DNA from: Arthrobacter sp. EPSL27
GTDB lineage: Bacteria > Actinomycetota > Actinomycetes > Actinomycetales > Micrococcaceae
Length of the DNA: 64,000 bases
NCBI RefSeq assembly: GCF_001512305.1
Contig: NZ_LNUT01000005.1
Span: 1,486,932-1,550,931, forward strand
Direction of reading: 5' to 3'
Both the position numbers and the translations under genes were made by a program. The notes under the pieces are model-generated. The model worked only from the letters and a program-made list of their open reading frames with translations, did no database searches and was not told the origin of the DNA. This document shows positions 56,159 through 64,000 of this stretch, in pieces (position 1 is the stretch's first letter; the number at the start of each line of letters is the position of its first letter).

Positions 56159-56914
56159 TTACGCGAATACATTCAGCGTCAACTCGACCGCCCCCAGCAG
56201 GAACGCGAGCACGGACGTCCCCAGGCCGGCTACAAGCAGCAGCCCCGGGTGGGCAAGCCCCACGACCACCCGCCGGAGCCGCGGCCTTCCCCGCAGGAAC
56301 TTCTTGGGCAACCGGGCCGCCCCGGGGTCCTGTTTCCAGCCGCGGAGCCGCCGCAGGAACCACGCGCACCGGATGATGAACGCCAGCCAGAGCACCGACA
56401 CCACCAGGGGCACTGCGGCCAGCAGGAGATTGAAGCCCAGGGCTGTGACCTCCCGCTCTGAGGCCCCGACGAGGGATTGGATGGTGGTGGAGATGGAGGC
56501 GCTCATGACCACCGAAACACCCCAGACGAGGAACGCGGCCGTCAGGGCGAGGAAACGGACGAAGAAGTGTCCCAGGACCGTGTCCTTCCGCGGCTTGAGG
56601 TACCGGCGGGGTGTGGCCTGCAGCAGCGCGACGGTCGCCAGCAGGGTGGGCAGGGCGGCCATCCCCACCATCACGTACCAGGACCATCCCGCGAAGTCGA
56701 AGAAGTCGTCGGCGACGATCAGGGCTGCCCAGAACCCGGTCCAGGCCCAGCCGGCGGTGAGCGGCCGGCTGACCAGCACAGCGGGGAGCCACGGATCGTC
56801 GACGCCGGCCGCCGGGTGAGGCTCCGCCCGGTGCTCCGCCCGGTGCTCTGCCTGCTGCTCCGCCGGCGGCCCGGCGTCGCCCTCCGGCGGCGTCGGACCC
56901 TGCACGTCACTCAT
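56159..56914 (-). CDS. Conserved multi-helix membrane protein
   Basis: A 251-residue membrane protein. The ATG at 56914 stands 6 nt after a TACAGT box; an in-frame extension above it is less likely. The N-terminus is polar with a small AEHR repeat (AEHRAEHRAEPH). Five helices fit: WAWTGFWAALIVADDFFDF, YVMVGMAALPTLLATVALL, FLALTAAFLVWGVSVVMS, LLLAAVPLVVSVLWLAFII and LLLVAGLGTSVLAFLLGAVEL. I do not recognise a family. It follows the second PEP-utilising enzyme by 13 nt but appears to have its own promoter. Confidence 0.78.
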   Translation of the reverse strand: MSDVQGPTPPEGDAGPPAEQQAEHRAEHRAEPHPAAGVDDPWLPAVLVSRPLTAGWAWTGFWAALIVADDFFDFAGWSWYVMVGMAALPTLLATVALLQATPRRYLKPRKDTVLGHFFVRFLALTAAFLVWGVSVVMSASISTTIQSLVGASEREVTALGFNLLLAAVPLVVSVLWLAFIIRCAWFLRRLRGWKQDPGAARLPKKFLRGRPRLRRVVVGLAHPGLLLVAGLGTSVLAFLLGAVELTLNVFA

Positions 56915-56920
56915 GCGCCC

Positions 56921-56926
56921 ACTGTA
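56921..56926 (-). promoter_or_regulatory. -10 box of a leaderless promoter
   Basis: Minus-strand TACAGT, 6 nt before the ATG at 56914, two bases after the TAG stop of the PEP-utilising enzyme. Confidence 0.5.
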
Positions 56927-56927
56927 G

Positions 56928-59666
56928 CTAGGCGTCCGGCACAACGGTGCCGGCGGCGCCGTCGACCGTGATGCGTTGGCCGGTGCTGATCAGCGAGGTG
57001 GCGTTCGGAACCCCGACCACCGCGGGAATCCCGTACTCCCGGGCGACCACCGCGCCGTGTGAGTTGGGGCCGCCCATTTCCATCACCAATCCGCCGGCGG
57101 TGAGGAACAGCGGCGTCCAGCCCGGATCAGTGGAGGGCGCCACCAGGATCTCGCCGGGCTCCAGCCGCGCACCCTGGGGGTCGAGGATGACGCGGGCCGG
57201 GGCAGTAACTGTGCCCGCCGACGCGGGTGCGCCCGTCAGCAGTCCAGCAGTTGCGGGCACCGTCCCGGGGCGGGCGGAATGCACCGCTTCGGGCTCGGTT
57301 CCGTCCGAGAGCAGCACCCGCGGAATGTGCCGGCGGCCCAGTTCCTGCGCGTAGTCGCCGCGGCGTTGCGCCACGACGTGCTGCAGCGGAGTCCCGGCGA
57401 GGCCTTCCCGGGCCTCGGCAAGGTCCAGGAAAAACACGTCGTCCGGCTCGCTGATGCTGCCGGCGTCGGCCACTGCCGTCCCGACGATCCGCAACTGGCC
57501 GCGCACCGCGGCCAAGGCTTCGACGATGTGGTACTTCGGCAGTTCGCGCAGTCCGGCGAACAAACGGGTGCGCTTCAGTGCCGCCCGGACCAGCGCCGCG
57601 CGCAGCCTGCCCCGCTCCCCCGCAGCCCCGGCAAGGCGTTCCACCTGCTCCTCGGCTTCATTGGCCGCCTTGGTGAACAGCCGGTCGGGAGCCTGGCCCG
57701 GATCCTCCAGCCGAAGGTAGTTGGCGAGGACGCCGAGGATATGGGACGGGTCATCGGACCACCGGGGCATCCCCACGTCGATTTCGGCCACCGCCCGGTG
57801 CCCGTAGTTGCCCAGGAATCCGGCCAGCCCGGACTGCACGACGGCGGGAAGCTCCCGGGCGCGGTAGCGGCGGGCCAGCTCCGCCGGTACCCCGCCGTCG
57901 GGGCCTTCGCCGTCGGGGACAGGCCCGTCAAACAGCGCCGCCGCCGCGGCATCGGCCCGGATCGCCGCCGCCAGCTGCCACAGGGCCAGGTCCATCTCGG
58001 TGGTCACGTTGCGGGGCAGTCCCCGCAGCACCGGCTGCAGGGCTCCCGGACCGGCGCCCAGCAGCTTGCCCGCAGCAGCCAGCAGGGCAAAGCCCAGGGC
58101 CGGCAGCGGAATGATGTTGGGGACCACGGGAAAGAGAACTTGTCCCAGGATGCGCTCCACGTGGTCCAGCCTCTGCACCGGGGTGGATCCTGCGGGCACC
58201 ACCAGCGTGGCCCGGAACCGTTCGCCGAAGCGCTCCACGCGGCGCAGCGCCGCCTCCGGCCGGACCAGGCCGCGGAGGAGTGTCTCCGGGACCCGGGCTC
58301 GGGCGGCCACCGGCGCGACATGGCGGAGCACCCGCCACGGCGACCGCACTGTGACAGACAGGCGGGGGTCCTCGAACAGGCGCCGCAGCACGGCGGCGGA
58401 GCGGGCCTCCATCACGTCGAATACGCGCGGCACCACAGCCCGCCCGACGCTGCTGCGGACCACCGGCGTCAGGTCGAAGAAGATCCGCTGGCCCGCCTCG
58501 GCGTAGGGCGGCGGCCCGTCCAGGGGCTCCGGCACGTCGAAGTGCGCCGCCCGCGCCACGGACGAGGCAATCAGCCGGAAACAGGCCAGCCCCATCGGGG
58601 TCAGCGGACGGGTCAGGCCCTGGGCGAGGCTGAAACAGAAGTAGGCCCGGGGCCCGTCCAGGACCCGGCGGCGGGACGGCAGCGGATACAGGGTGGTGAT
58701 GGGCCGCGACTGCGTCAGCCACAGCGTTCCCCCGCCGTCAATGGCCCATTCGAGGTCCTGCGGCGCACCGAAGTGCAGTTCCGCGCGCCGGCCGAGCAGC
58801 TCCAGCGCGGCGAGCTGCGCGACGTCGAGGCAGGGCCCCGGCACGCTGACCGGCACGCTGACCTGTTCGGTCCCGCCGCCCGGCAGCGGCCGGACGGCTA
58901 CCCCTTTGCTTCCGATCCTGCGCTCCGTGACTTTGCCGGTGGCGCTGTCGACGATGAAGTGGTCCGGGTTGACCGCCCCGGACACCACGGCCTCCCCGAG
59001 GCCCGGGCTGGCGTCGATGACGGCCTCGTGCCGCCGGCCGGTCACGGGATTGGCGGTGAACAGGACCCCCGCCACAGCCGCGTCCACCAGCTTCTGCACC
59101 ACCACGGCGAGTGCCACGGCGGACGGCGCGATTCCGTGGGTGGCGCGGTAGCTCACGGCACGGTCCGTCCAGAGCGAGGCCCAGCAGCGCCGGACCGCGG
59201 CCAGTACGTCGTCGGCGCCGGCCACGTTCAGGAACGTGTCCTGCTGGCCGGCGAAACTGGCGAACGGCAGGTCTTCGGCGGTAGCGGACGACCGCACGGC
59301 GACAGGTGTCTCCGGTCCCAGCGCCGCGCAGGCGGCCCGGACGGCGTCGGCGATTCCCGGCGGGACGTCCGCGGCGAGGACCCGTGCGCGGGCGTCGGCG
59401 GCCAGGACGGCGAGCCGCGGCAGGTCATTCGGCGCGGTCGCTGCCAGCGCGGCATGGATGGCGTCGAGCCCGGCGGCCGACGTGGCCTGCCGGTAGGCCC
59501 GGGTGGTCAGGACGAAGCCGGCCGGAACCCGCAGGCCGGCCCGCATCAGCTCGCCGAGATTGGCTGCCTTGCCGCCGACGTCGGGTAGGAGATCAGCGCC
59601 GGCCAGCTCGAGGGCAAGCACCGGTCCTGGTTGCATCCGTCCTGGTTGCATCGGCTGCTGTTCCAC
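56928..59666 (-). CDS. PEP-utilising enzyme, rifampin phosphotransferase-like (paralogue 2)
   Basis: A 912-residue homologue of the enzyme at 3794-6466. The ATP-grasp domain has VGGKAANLGELMRAGLRVPAG, VAVRSSATAEDLPFASFAG and LEWAIDGGGTLWLTQSRPITT. The middle domain is about 400 residues. The phosphohistidine domain has EILVAPSTDPGWTPLFL and GGPNSHGAVVAREYGIPAVV, with the SHG histidine, and is the last domain. No TIM barrel follows. The GTG at 59666 has GGGAGGG upstream. A 15-bp tandem duplication makes the N-terminus read MQPGR-MQPGP. It follows a universal stress protein gene and may be in its transcript. The substrate is unproven. Confidence 0.88.
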   Translation of the reverse strand: MEQQPMQPGRMQPGPVLALELAGADLLPDVGGKAANLGELMRAGLRVPAGFVLTTRAYRQATSAAGLDAIHAALAATAPNDLPRLAVLAADARARVLAADVPPGIADAVRAACAALGPETPVAVRSSATAEDLPFASFAGQQDTFLNVAGADDVLAAVRRCWASLWTDRAVSYRATHGIAPSAVALAVVVQKLVDAAVAGVLFTANPVTGRRHEAVIDASPGLGEAVVSGAVNPDHFIVDSATGKVTERRIGSKGVAVRPLPGGGTEQVSVPVSVPGPCLDVAQLAALELLGRRAELHFGAPQDLEWAIDGGGTLWLTQSRPITTLYPLPSRRRVLDGPRAYFCFSLAQGLTRPLTPMGLACFRLIASSVARAAHFDVPEPLDGPPPYAEAGQRIFFDLTPVVRSSVGRAVVPRVFDVMEARSAAVLRRLFEDPRLSVTVRSPWRVLRHVAPVAARARVPETLLRGLVRPEAALRRVERFGERFRATLVVPAGSTPVQRLDHVERILGQVLFPVVPNIIPLPALGFALLAAAGKLLGAGPGALQPVLRGLPRNVTTEMDLALWQLAAAIRADAAAAALFDGPVPDGEGPDGGVPAELARRYRARELPAVVQSGLAGFLGNYGHRAVAEIDVGMPRWSDDPSHILGVLANYLRLEDPGQAPDRLFTKAANEAEEQVERLAGAAGERGRLRAALVRAALKRTRLFAGLRELPKYHIVEALAAVRGQLRIVGTAVADAGSISEPDDVFFLDLAEAREGLAGTPLQHVVAQRRGDYAQELGRRHIPRVLLSDGTEPEAVHSARPGTVPATAGLLTGAPASAGTVTAPARVILDPQGARLEPGEILVAPSTDPGWTPLFLTAGGLVMEMGGPNSHGAVVAREYGIPAVVGVPNATSLISTGQRITVDGAAGTVVPDA

Positions 59667-59714
59667 CCGCCGGCCCTCCCGTCACCGCGCCGCGCGGCCA
59701 TGGGCCGCCCGGTG

Positions 59715-60752
59715 CTACGAATCGCCCAGGACGGGCCCGAAGTTGACCCGGTCCGCCAGCCGCGGGTCGTCGCGGTCCGGCACCACCATCACCGGGCCCT
59801 TGGCGTGGTGCAGGATGCCGTCCGACGTGGAACCGAGCAGCATTCCGGTGAAGCCGCCGCGGCCTCGGGTGCCCACAACCACCAGTTCCACATGCCGGCT
59901 GGCCTCGACCAGGATGTCCACGGGAGAGCCGTCCACGAGCTGCGACTCCACCGTGAGGTGGGGAAAGTGGCTCCTGATCCAGGCCGTGCCCGCGTCGAGC
60001 TGAGTCCGGATGTCGGCGAAGAGCGCTTCCCGGTCCATCGGGGCGGGGACCCACGCCAGCGATCCGCTGTACTGCGGGACGGCGCACACCACCCGCAGCG
60101 GGGCCGAGAGCCGTTCGGCCTGCTCTGCCGCCTCCAGGACCGCGACGCGGGCCTGTTCGGAGCCGTCCACGCCCACCACCACAACGTTTTCAACCGGGAG
60201 GTGCCCGGCCTTGGCGCGTTCCGCCAGGACGTGTTTGTCGTCGGTGGTTTCACCCAGCCGGTCGGAGCAGATCAGGGGCACGGTGACGGTGGGGCATTTT
60301 GCGTGGGCGGGAAGGGCGCTGCTGACGGAGCCGAGCAGCCTGCCGACAAACCCGCCCCGGCCCCGGGTGCCGAAGACCAGCAGTTCGGCGGTCTCGGACA
60401 TTTCCAGCAGGACGCCGGAGGCATCCCCGTTCTCCACAGACGCGTCGACGTCGATCAGGTAGCCGGACACCTTGTTCACAGCCTGCGCCAGGATGGCCTC
60501 GGCCCCCTCGCGGATCACCGAATCATCCACGGTGGCGTACCCGCCGTCGAGCCCTGACGCGGCGAAGATCGGGACGGAGTAGGCGGTCACGATGTGCAGG
60601 GGACGACGGCGGCGCTCGGCTTCGCGGGCCGCCCACACCAGGGCGCACTTGCTGTGGTCTGAACCGTCGACGCCGACCACGATCCCCCGGGGAGCCGCGG
60701 GCCCGCCGGGGACCTCCCCTGCCGGATCCGGATGCACCTGTTCTCGGCCCAT
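59715..60752 (-). CDS. Tandem universal stress protein
   Basis: A 345-residue protein with two USP domains. The first begins GIVVGVDGSDHSKCALVWAA and has the ATP-binding loop GTRGRGGFVGRLLGSVSSAL; the second begins VVVGVDGSEQARVAVLEAA and has GTRGRGGFTGMLLGSTSDGI, both matching G-2x-G-9x-G-S/T. Such proteins bind ATP and support survival in hypoxia or stationary phase. It has GGAGG before the ATG and is followed after 48 nt by the second PEP-utilising enzyme, whose gene may be co-regulated with it. Confidence 0.93.
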   Translation of the reverse strand: MGREQVHPDPAGEVPGGPAAPRGIVVGVDGSDHSKCALVWAAREAERRRRPLHIVTAYSVPIFAASGLDGGYATVDDSVIREGAEAILAQAVNKVSGYLIDVDASVENGDASGVLLEMSETAELLVFGTRGRGGFVGRLLGSVSSALPAHAKCPTVTVPLICSDRLGETTDDKHVLAERAKAGHLPVENVVVVGVDGSEQARVAVLEAAEQAERLSAPLRVVCAVPQYSGSLAWVPAPMDREALFADIRTQLDAGTAWIRSHFPHLTVESQLVDGSPVDILVEASRHVELVVVGTRGRGGFTGMLLGSTSDGILHHAKGPVMVVPDRDDPRLADRVNFGPVLGDS

Positions 60753-61141
60753 GGGGTCCGCCTCCTCGCGATTCTTGCCTGATGTTGCGGCTATTCTGCC
60801 AGACGTATCCGCCCGCGGCGTCCACCGGCAACGCGCCCGAGGAAGCTGCGGGCTGCACCCCTGATTTTCCCAACTATTCTCGGTTTTCCGGGAACAATCA
60901 AGGAGGCCGGCGCGGCCGCCGTCGGGCAGGTTTTACCCAGTGTTTACACGGGAACCCGGCGCGCCGGGCGGGCCCGGATCCGCGCCGCCGGGGGCGCACG
61001 GAGAGCCCGGAAACCAGCGGCCCGGGCAATGTTGGACGGACTCTATCCAAGGCAGAAAATGTTAGGTATTCTTCGATGCGTTGCTGAACCGAGACTCGTG
61101 TTTCAGAACGTCGTTCACACCATCCAAGGAGGGACACTGCA
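60753..61141. other. 389-bp intergenic region between divergent genes
   Basis: No convincing gene is visible. Near 60845-60900 there is a lower-GC stretch with TTTTCCC and TTTTCCG. At 61031-61049 an inverted repeat TTGGA-N9-TCCAA precedes TTAGGTATTCTT, and GGAGGGACACTGCA supplies the ribosome site for the GTG at 61142. Promoters for the universal stress protein (minus) and the FAD-type protein (plus) should lie here. Confidence 0.5.
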
Positions 61142-61777
61142 GTGTCGAGCATGCCTTTGTCCGGGGGAATCGAACGGACCGCTGCCGTCGTGATCGGCAC
61201 GGGCCTGTCCGGCCTGGCGGTCGCCAGCGAGCTGCAGCGGCGCGGTGTGGACGCCATCATTGTGGACGGGCTCGACCTGCTGGGCGCCGGCCATCCGGCC
61301 AACACCTCATCGCTCCAGCGCTGCGACGCGGCCGACGCCGCCACCCTGCGGGAACGCAATGAGATCCTCCGGCACCTGCGGAACTACGCCTCCAGCCACA
61401 AGCTGGATGTCCGGAACAACATCCGGGCCCTGCAGCTGGACCACCTCGACGCCGGCGTCACCGGACCCACCCAGCAGTGGGCAGTCCGGACCCCGGGCGG
61501 CGTCCTCCTGGCGGACCACCTGGTCCTGACCCGCTGTGCCCACAGCCAGCTGCGCCGCATGCTCTCCGAGCTCGGCATGGCCGCGGGCCAGAACCTGATG
61601 GCGGCCATGCACGCCCTCGGGATGTACCTCGTGGGCGTGGGCGAACTCATCACGCCGACGCCGAAGGAAGTGCTGCGCCAGGCAAAGGTGGTGGGCCAGG
61701 CCATCTCCGCCAAGGTCAACCCCGGCGGCTTCCCCGCGGCCTTGTCCGGCGGCTACGCCCTCGCGGCCCCCGCCTAG
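61142..61777 (+). CDS. Short FAD/NAD-binding Rossmann protein (oxidoreductase fragment-like)
   Basis: A 211-residue protein starting at GTG with GGAGGGA 7 nt upstream. The N-terminus TAAVVIGTGLSGLAVASELQRRGVDAIIVDG is a complete FAD/NAD dinucleotide-binding motif of the flavin monooxygenase type, and TRCAHSQLRRMLSELG lies further on. The usual length of such oxidoreductases is 350-450 residues; no substrate or second FAD domain follows, only a low-complexity tail. It may be a shortened family in its own right or a decayed gene. A conserved promoter and ribosome site argue that it is expressed. Confidence 0.75.
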   Translation: MSSMPLSGGIERTAAVVIGTGLSGLAVASELQRRGVDAIIVDGLDLLGAGHPANTSSLQRCDAADAATLRERNEILRHLRNYASSHKLDVRNNIRALQLDHLDAGVTGPTQQWAVRTPGGVLLADHLVLTRCAHSQLRRMLSELGMAAGQNLMAAMHALGMYLVGVGELITPTPKEVLRQAKVVGQAISAKVNPGGFPAALSGGYALAAPA

Positions 61778-61801
61778 GCCGTTCCAGTTCCCCCGCCGCT
61801 G

Positions 61802-62419
61802 TCAGTCGTCGCTGTTAACGGAGTCCGGGCCCGCGCTGCCCTGACCTTCCGGGCCTGCGAGGCGGCGCTTGGCCATCAGGCCCAGGACCACCACAATGCC
61901 GATGCCGGTTCCCACGAAGATCACGATGCTCCAGGGGAAGGGCTCGGAGGAGTCCGCCGGCTGCGCCGGTGCCGGGGTGATGCCGGGCTGCGCGGTTCCC
62001 ATCGTCGGAACCGCGGCAGCCGCCGTCGAACCTGCTGCTCCGGCGGTCGCAGTGAACGTAAAGGTCCCCTCGATCGGGTGCGAGTCCGAACTGACCACCC
62101 GCCACACCACGGTGTAGGCGCCGGCCGGGGCGCCCGGCTTGAGTTTCTGCGAGGCCACGTTGTCGACGATCTCCACGGCGCCGTCGGCCCAGTTGGTGCC
62201 GGCGGCATCGTTGACCACCATCTGGGAACCGAGCCCCAGCGGTTTGTTGTTGAACGTGACCGAGACCTTCTCCGGCGGCGTCGCCACGGTGGCGCCCGAC
62301 GCCGGGGCGGTGGACTCGGCGGCGTCGTGCGCCGAGGCCGGAGCCGCGACGCCCAGCAGGGCCGCGGCGAAGATCATGGCGCCCAGCAGGGCACTCCGAA
62401 GCTGTCGGATAAAGCACAT
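61802..62419 (-). CDS. CopC-domain copper-binding secreted/membrane protein
   Basis: A 205-residue protein. The signal peptide (LRSALLGAMIFAAALLGVAAPASA) ends before HDAAES, so histidine is the first mature residue, as in CopC. The CopC domain runs to about residue 130, with PPEKVSVTFNNKPLGLGSQMVV and VVWRVVSSDSHPIEGTFTFTA, whose SDSHP histidine is the second copper ligand. A low-complexity linker and a C-terminal helix (WSIVIFVGTGIGIVVVLGLMA) anchor it to the membrane. It probably binds Cu(II) outside the membrane. No CopD gene is adjacent. It is convergent with the FAD-type protein. Confidence 0.9.
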   Translation of the reverse strand: MCFIRQLRSALLGAMIFAAALLGVAAPASAHDAAESTAPASGATVATPPEKVSVTFNNKPLGLGSQMVVNDAAGTNWADGAVEIVDNVASQKLKPGAPAGAYTVVWRVVSSDSHPIEGTFTFTATAGAAGSTAAAAVPTMGTAQPGITPAPAQPADSSEPFPWSIVIFVGTGIGIVVVLGLMAKRRLAGPEGQGSAGPDSVNSDD

Positions 62420-62531
62420 GGAAAGAGCTGCTCCTAGTGTTGGCTTCCTTACAGACTAGGCGAAATCGGCGGGCCCCCCGGCGCCCGGCTAATAAGATGC
62501 TAGGAACACCCCCACGTCTCCCGGAGGACTC

Positions 62532-63989
62532 ATGCCAGACCTGATGCTCAAGCAGGGCTCTGCACTTGATCGGTATTTCAAGATCAGCGAGCGGGGGTCG
62601 AACCTCTCGCGTGAGATCCGCGGCGGGTTCGCCACGTTCTTCGCCATGAGCTACATCGTGGTGCTGAACCCGCTGATCCTGTCGGGCCCCGACTCCACCG
62701 GCGCCACCCTTGGCTTCCCCGCCGTCGCCGCCGTCACCGCCTTTGTGGCCGGCATCCTGACGATCCTGATGGGGGCCTGGGCCAAGCACCCGTTCGCGCT
62801 GGCCACGGGCCTCGGCGTCAACGCCTTCGTCGCCGTCACGGTGGCCACCAACCCCGGTCTGACCTGGCCGGACATGATGGGCCTGGTGATGCTCTCGGGC
62901 ATCACCATGCTGATTCTGGTCCTCACCGGCTTCCGGACCGCCGTCTTCAAGGCTGTCCCGGAGGGGCTGAAGACCGCGATCGTGGTGGGCATCGGACTCT
63001 TTATCGCCCTGATCGGCCTGGTCAACGCCGGGTTCGTGCGCCGCATCCCCGACGTCGCCGGCACCACCGTCCCGGTGGGGCTGGGCTTCGACGGCAAGCT
63101 GCTGGGCTGGCCCACGCTGGTGTTCGTCTTCGGCCTGATCCTCACCATCGCCCTGGTGGTCCGCAAGGTCAAGGGCGCCATTCTCATCGGCATTGTCGCC
63201 TCGACGGTCCTGGCCGTGATCCTGGAATTCACCCTGCGCATCGGCCCCAGCGTCCAGCCGGGCCAGCCGTACAACCCGCAGGGCTGGTCCCTCGTGGCTC
63301 CGGCCTTCTCCGAGTGGGCGGCCCCGGACCTGTCGCTGATCGGCCGGGCCAACCCGTTCGGCGCCTTTGAGCACCTGGGCTTCGTTGCCGCGACCCTGCT
63401 GGCGTTCGTGATCCTGCTGAGCATCTTCTTCGACGCCATGGGCACCATGGTGGGCCTCGCCACCGAGGCCGGCAGCATCGACAAGGACGGCAACATCCCC
63501 AACGTGGACCGGGTCCTGCAGGTGGACGCGCTGGGTGCGATCGTCGGCGGCGGCGCCTCGGTCTCCTCCAACCAGATCTACGTTGAATCCGGCGCCGGCA
63601 TCGGCGAGGGCGCCCGCACCGGACTGGCGTCCGTCGTCACCGGCCTGCTGTTTCTCGTGGCGATGTTCTTCACTCCGCTGATCAACCTGGTGCCGTTCGA
63701 GGCCGTGGCCCCGGCGCTGGTGGTGGTCGGCTTCATGATGGTCTCGCAGGTGGGCAAGATCGACTGGCAGGACCTCGGCATCGCCATCCCGGCGTTCCTC
63801 ACGTTCACGCTGATGCCCTTCACCTACTCGATCGCCAACGGCCTGGGCGCGGGCTTCATCATGTTCGTCCTGATCCGCACCTTCCAGGGCCGCGCCCGCG
63901 AAGTGCACCCGCTGATGTGGGCTGTGGCCGGGGCGTTCCTGCTCTTCTTCGCGATCGGCCCCATCGAGGCAGCGCTGGGGCTGCACTAA
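62532..63989 (+). CDS. NCS2-family (AzgA-like) purine permease
   Basis: A 485-residue permease with about 13 predicted helices and CGGAGGA 7 nt before the ATG. Signatures of the AzgA/GhxP branch are GGFATFFAMSYIVVLNPLIL near the start, ATGLGVNAFVAV in helix 3, ILLSIFFDAMGTMVGLATEAG and SNQIYVESGAGIGEGARTGLASVVTGLLFL. These transporters import adenine, guanine or hypoxanthine with protons. No purine catabolic gene is visible next to it. The reading frame closes 11 bp before the window end. Confidence 0.94.
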   Translation: MPDLMLKQGSALDRYFKISERGSNLSREIRGGFATFFAMSYIVVLNPLILSGPDSTGATLGFPAVAAVTAFVAGILTILMGAWAKHPFALATGLGVNAFVAVTVATNPGLTWPDMMGLVMLSGITMLILVLTGFRTAVFKAVPEGLKTAIVVGIGLFIALIGLVNAGFVRRIPDVAGTTVPVGLGFDGKLLGWPTLVFVFGLILTIALVVRKVKGAILIGIVASTVLAVILEFTLRIGPSVQPGQPYNPQGWSLVAPAFSEWAAPDLSLIGRANPFGAFEHLGFVAATLLAFVILLSIFFDAMGTMVGLATEAGSIDKDGNIPNVDRVLQVDALGAIVGGGASVSSNQIYVESGAGIGEGARTGLASVVTGLLFLVAMFFTPLINLVPFEAVAPALVVVGFMMVSQVGKIDWQDLGIAIPAFLTFTLMPFTYSIANGLGAGFIMFVLIRTFQGRAREVHPLMWAVAGAFLLFFAIGPIEAALGLH

Positions 63990-64000
63990 CCCCCTCCCCT

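Noticed and set aside
61029..61049. TTGGA-N9-TCCAA inverted repeat before the FAD-type gene
   Set aside because: Five-base arms at this spacing are weak. There is no second copy or neighbouring regulator to support an operator, so it is only mentioned in the intergenic entry.
61815..63986. 723-codon open frame on the minus strand
   Set aside because: It runs antisense to the NCS2 permease and out of frame through the CopC gene. Its composition (His, Asp, Gly, Gln runs) is that of a shadow frame.
1..64000. CRISPR array, prophage or insertion sequence
   Set aside because: No regularly spaced direct repeats, no integrase or transposase gene and no phage structural genes were seen. The only repeated element is the palindrome described above.

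Overview
The window is high-GC DNA with dense, strongly GC3-biased genes, many 1-8 nt gene overlaps, and several genes that appear to start leaderless behind a TANNNT box. This, together with the gene content (kdp operon with a separate kdpF, MHS-type transporters, an actinobacterial Asp23 operon, LysE/LysG, MmsA-type valine genes), points to an actinobacterium of the Micrococcaceae, most like Arthrobacter or Pseudarthrobacter. I see no phage, plasmid, insertion sequence, CRISPR array or rRNA. The window looks like ordinary chromosome of a metabolically versatile soil bacterium.

Layout. 1-3357: the end of an acyl-CoA ligase, an SDR, a 3-hydroxyacyl-CoA dehydrogenase and a zinc alcohol dehydrogenase. 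3467-9298: a small conserved protein, a rifampin-phosphotransferase-like PEP-utilising enzyme, two alpha/beta hydrolases and a family 2 glycosyltransferase. 9457-17914: a cold-shock gene with its terminator, then a complete kdpFABCDE potassium uptake operon preceded by a 39-residue membrane peptide. 17925-27164: a catabolic cluster around a LysR regulator, with an MHS transporter, MaoC hydratase, thiolase, SDR, acyl-CoA dehydrogenase, thioesterase and family III CoA-transferase on one side and a glutaryl-CoA dehydrogenase-like enzyme on the other. Together these could activate and beta-oxidise a dicarboxylate. 27186-38416: further acyl-CoA genes (acyl-CoA dehydrogenase, acyl-CoA synthetase, MarR, GAF-LuxR regulator, MHS transporter) and a valine-degradation operon (mmsA, 3-hydroxyisobutyryl-CoA hydrolase, mmsB, enoyl-CoA hydratase).

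38580-45140: exonuclease III, an unknown conserved protein, and a sugar ABC importer operon with a LacI regulator. 45372-47683: a five-gene Asp23/AmaP-type envelope operon in which every junction is a 4-nt overlap. 47766-48300: a tRNA-Glu/Asp/Phe operon with a clear promoter and terminator. 48337-52997: PaiB-like protein, divergent lysE/lysG, DMT exporter, minimal zincin, CDF metal exporter. 53022-56102: an ABC exporter and a LolA/RseB-like secreted protein, the latter preceded by a leaderless 10-codon upstream ORF. 56159-63989: a membrane protein, a second rifampin-phosphotransferase-like enzyme, a tandem universal stress protein, a short FAD-type Rossmann protein, a CopC-type protein and an NCS2/AzgA permease.

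The main non-coding signals are: a palindromic repeat of about 70 bp present twice, 40 kb apart; identical-architecture LysR boxes on both sides of the LysR gene; CRP/GlxR-like palindromes in front of four catabolic units; a 17-bp promoter box shared by the acyl-CoA synthetase and the valine operon; and a recurring leaderless promoter architecture. No single radically new system stands out. The best leads are the regulatory elements and the two PEP-utilising paralogues.
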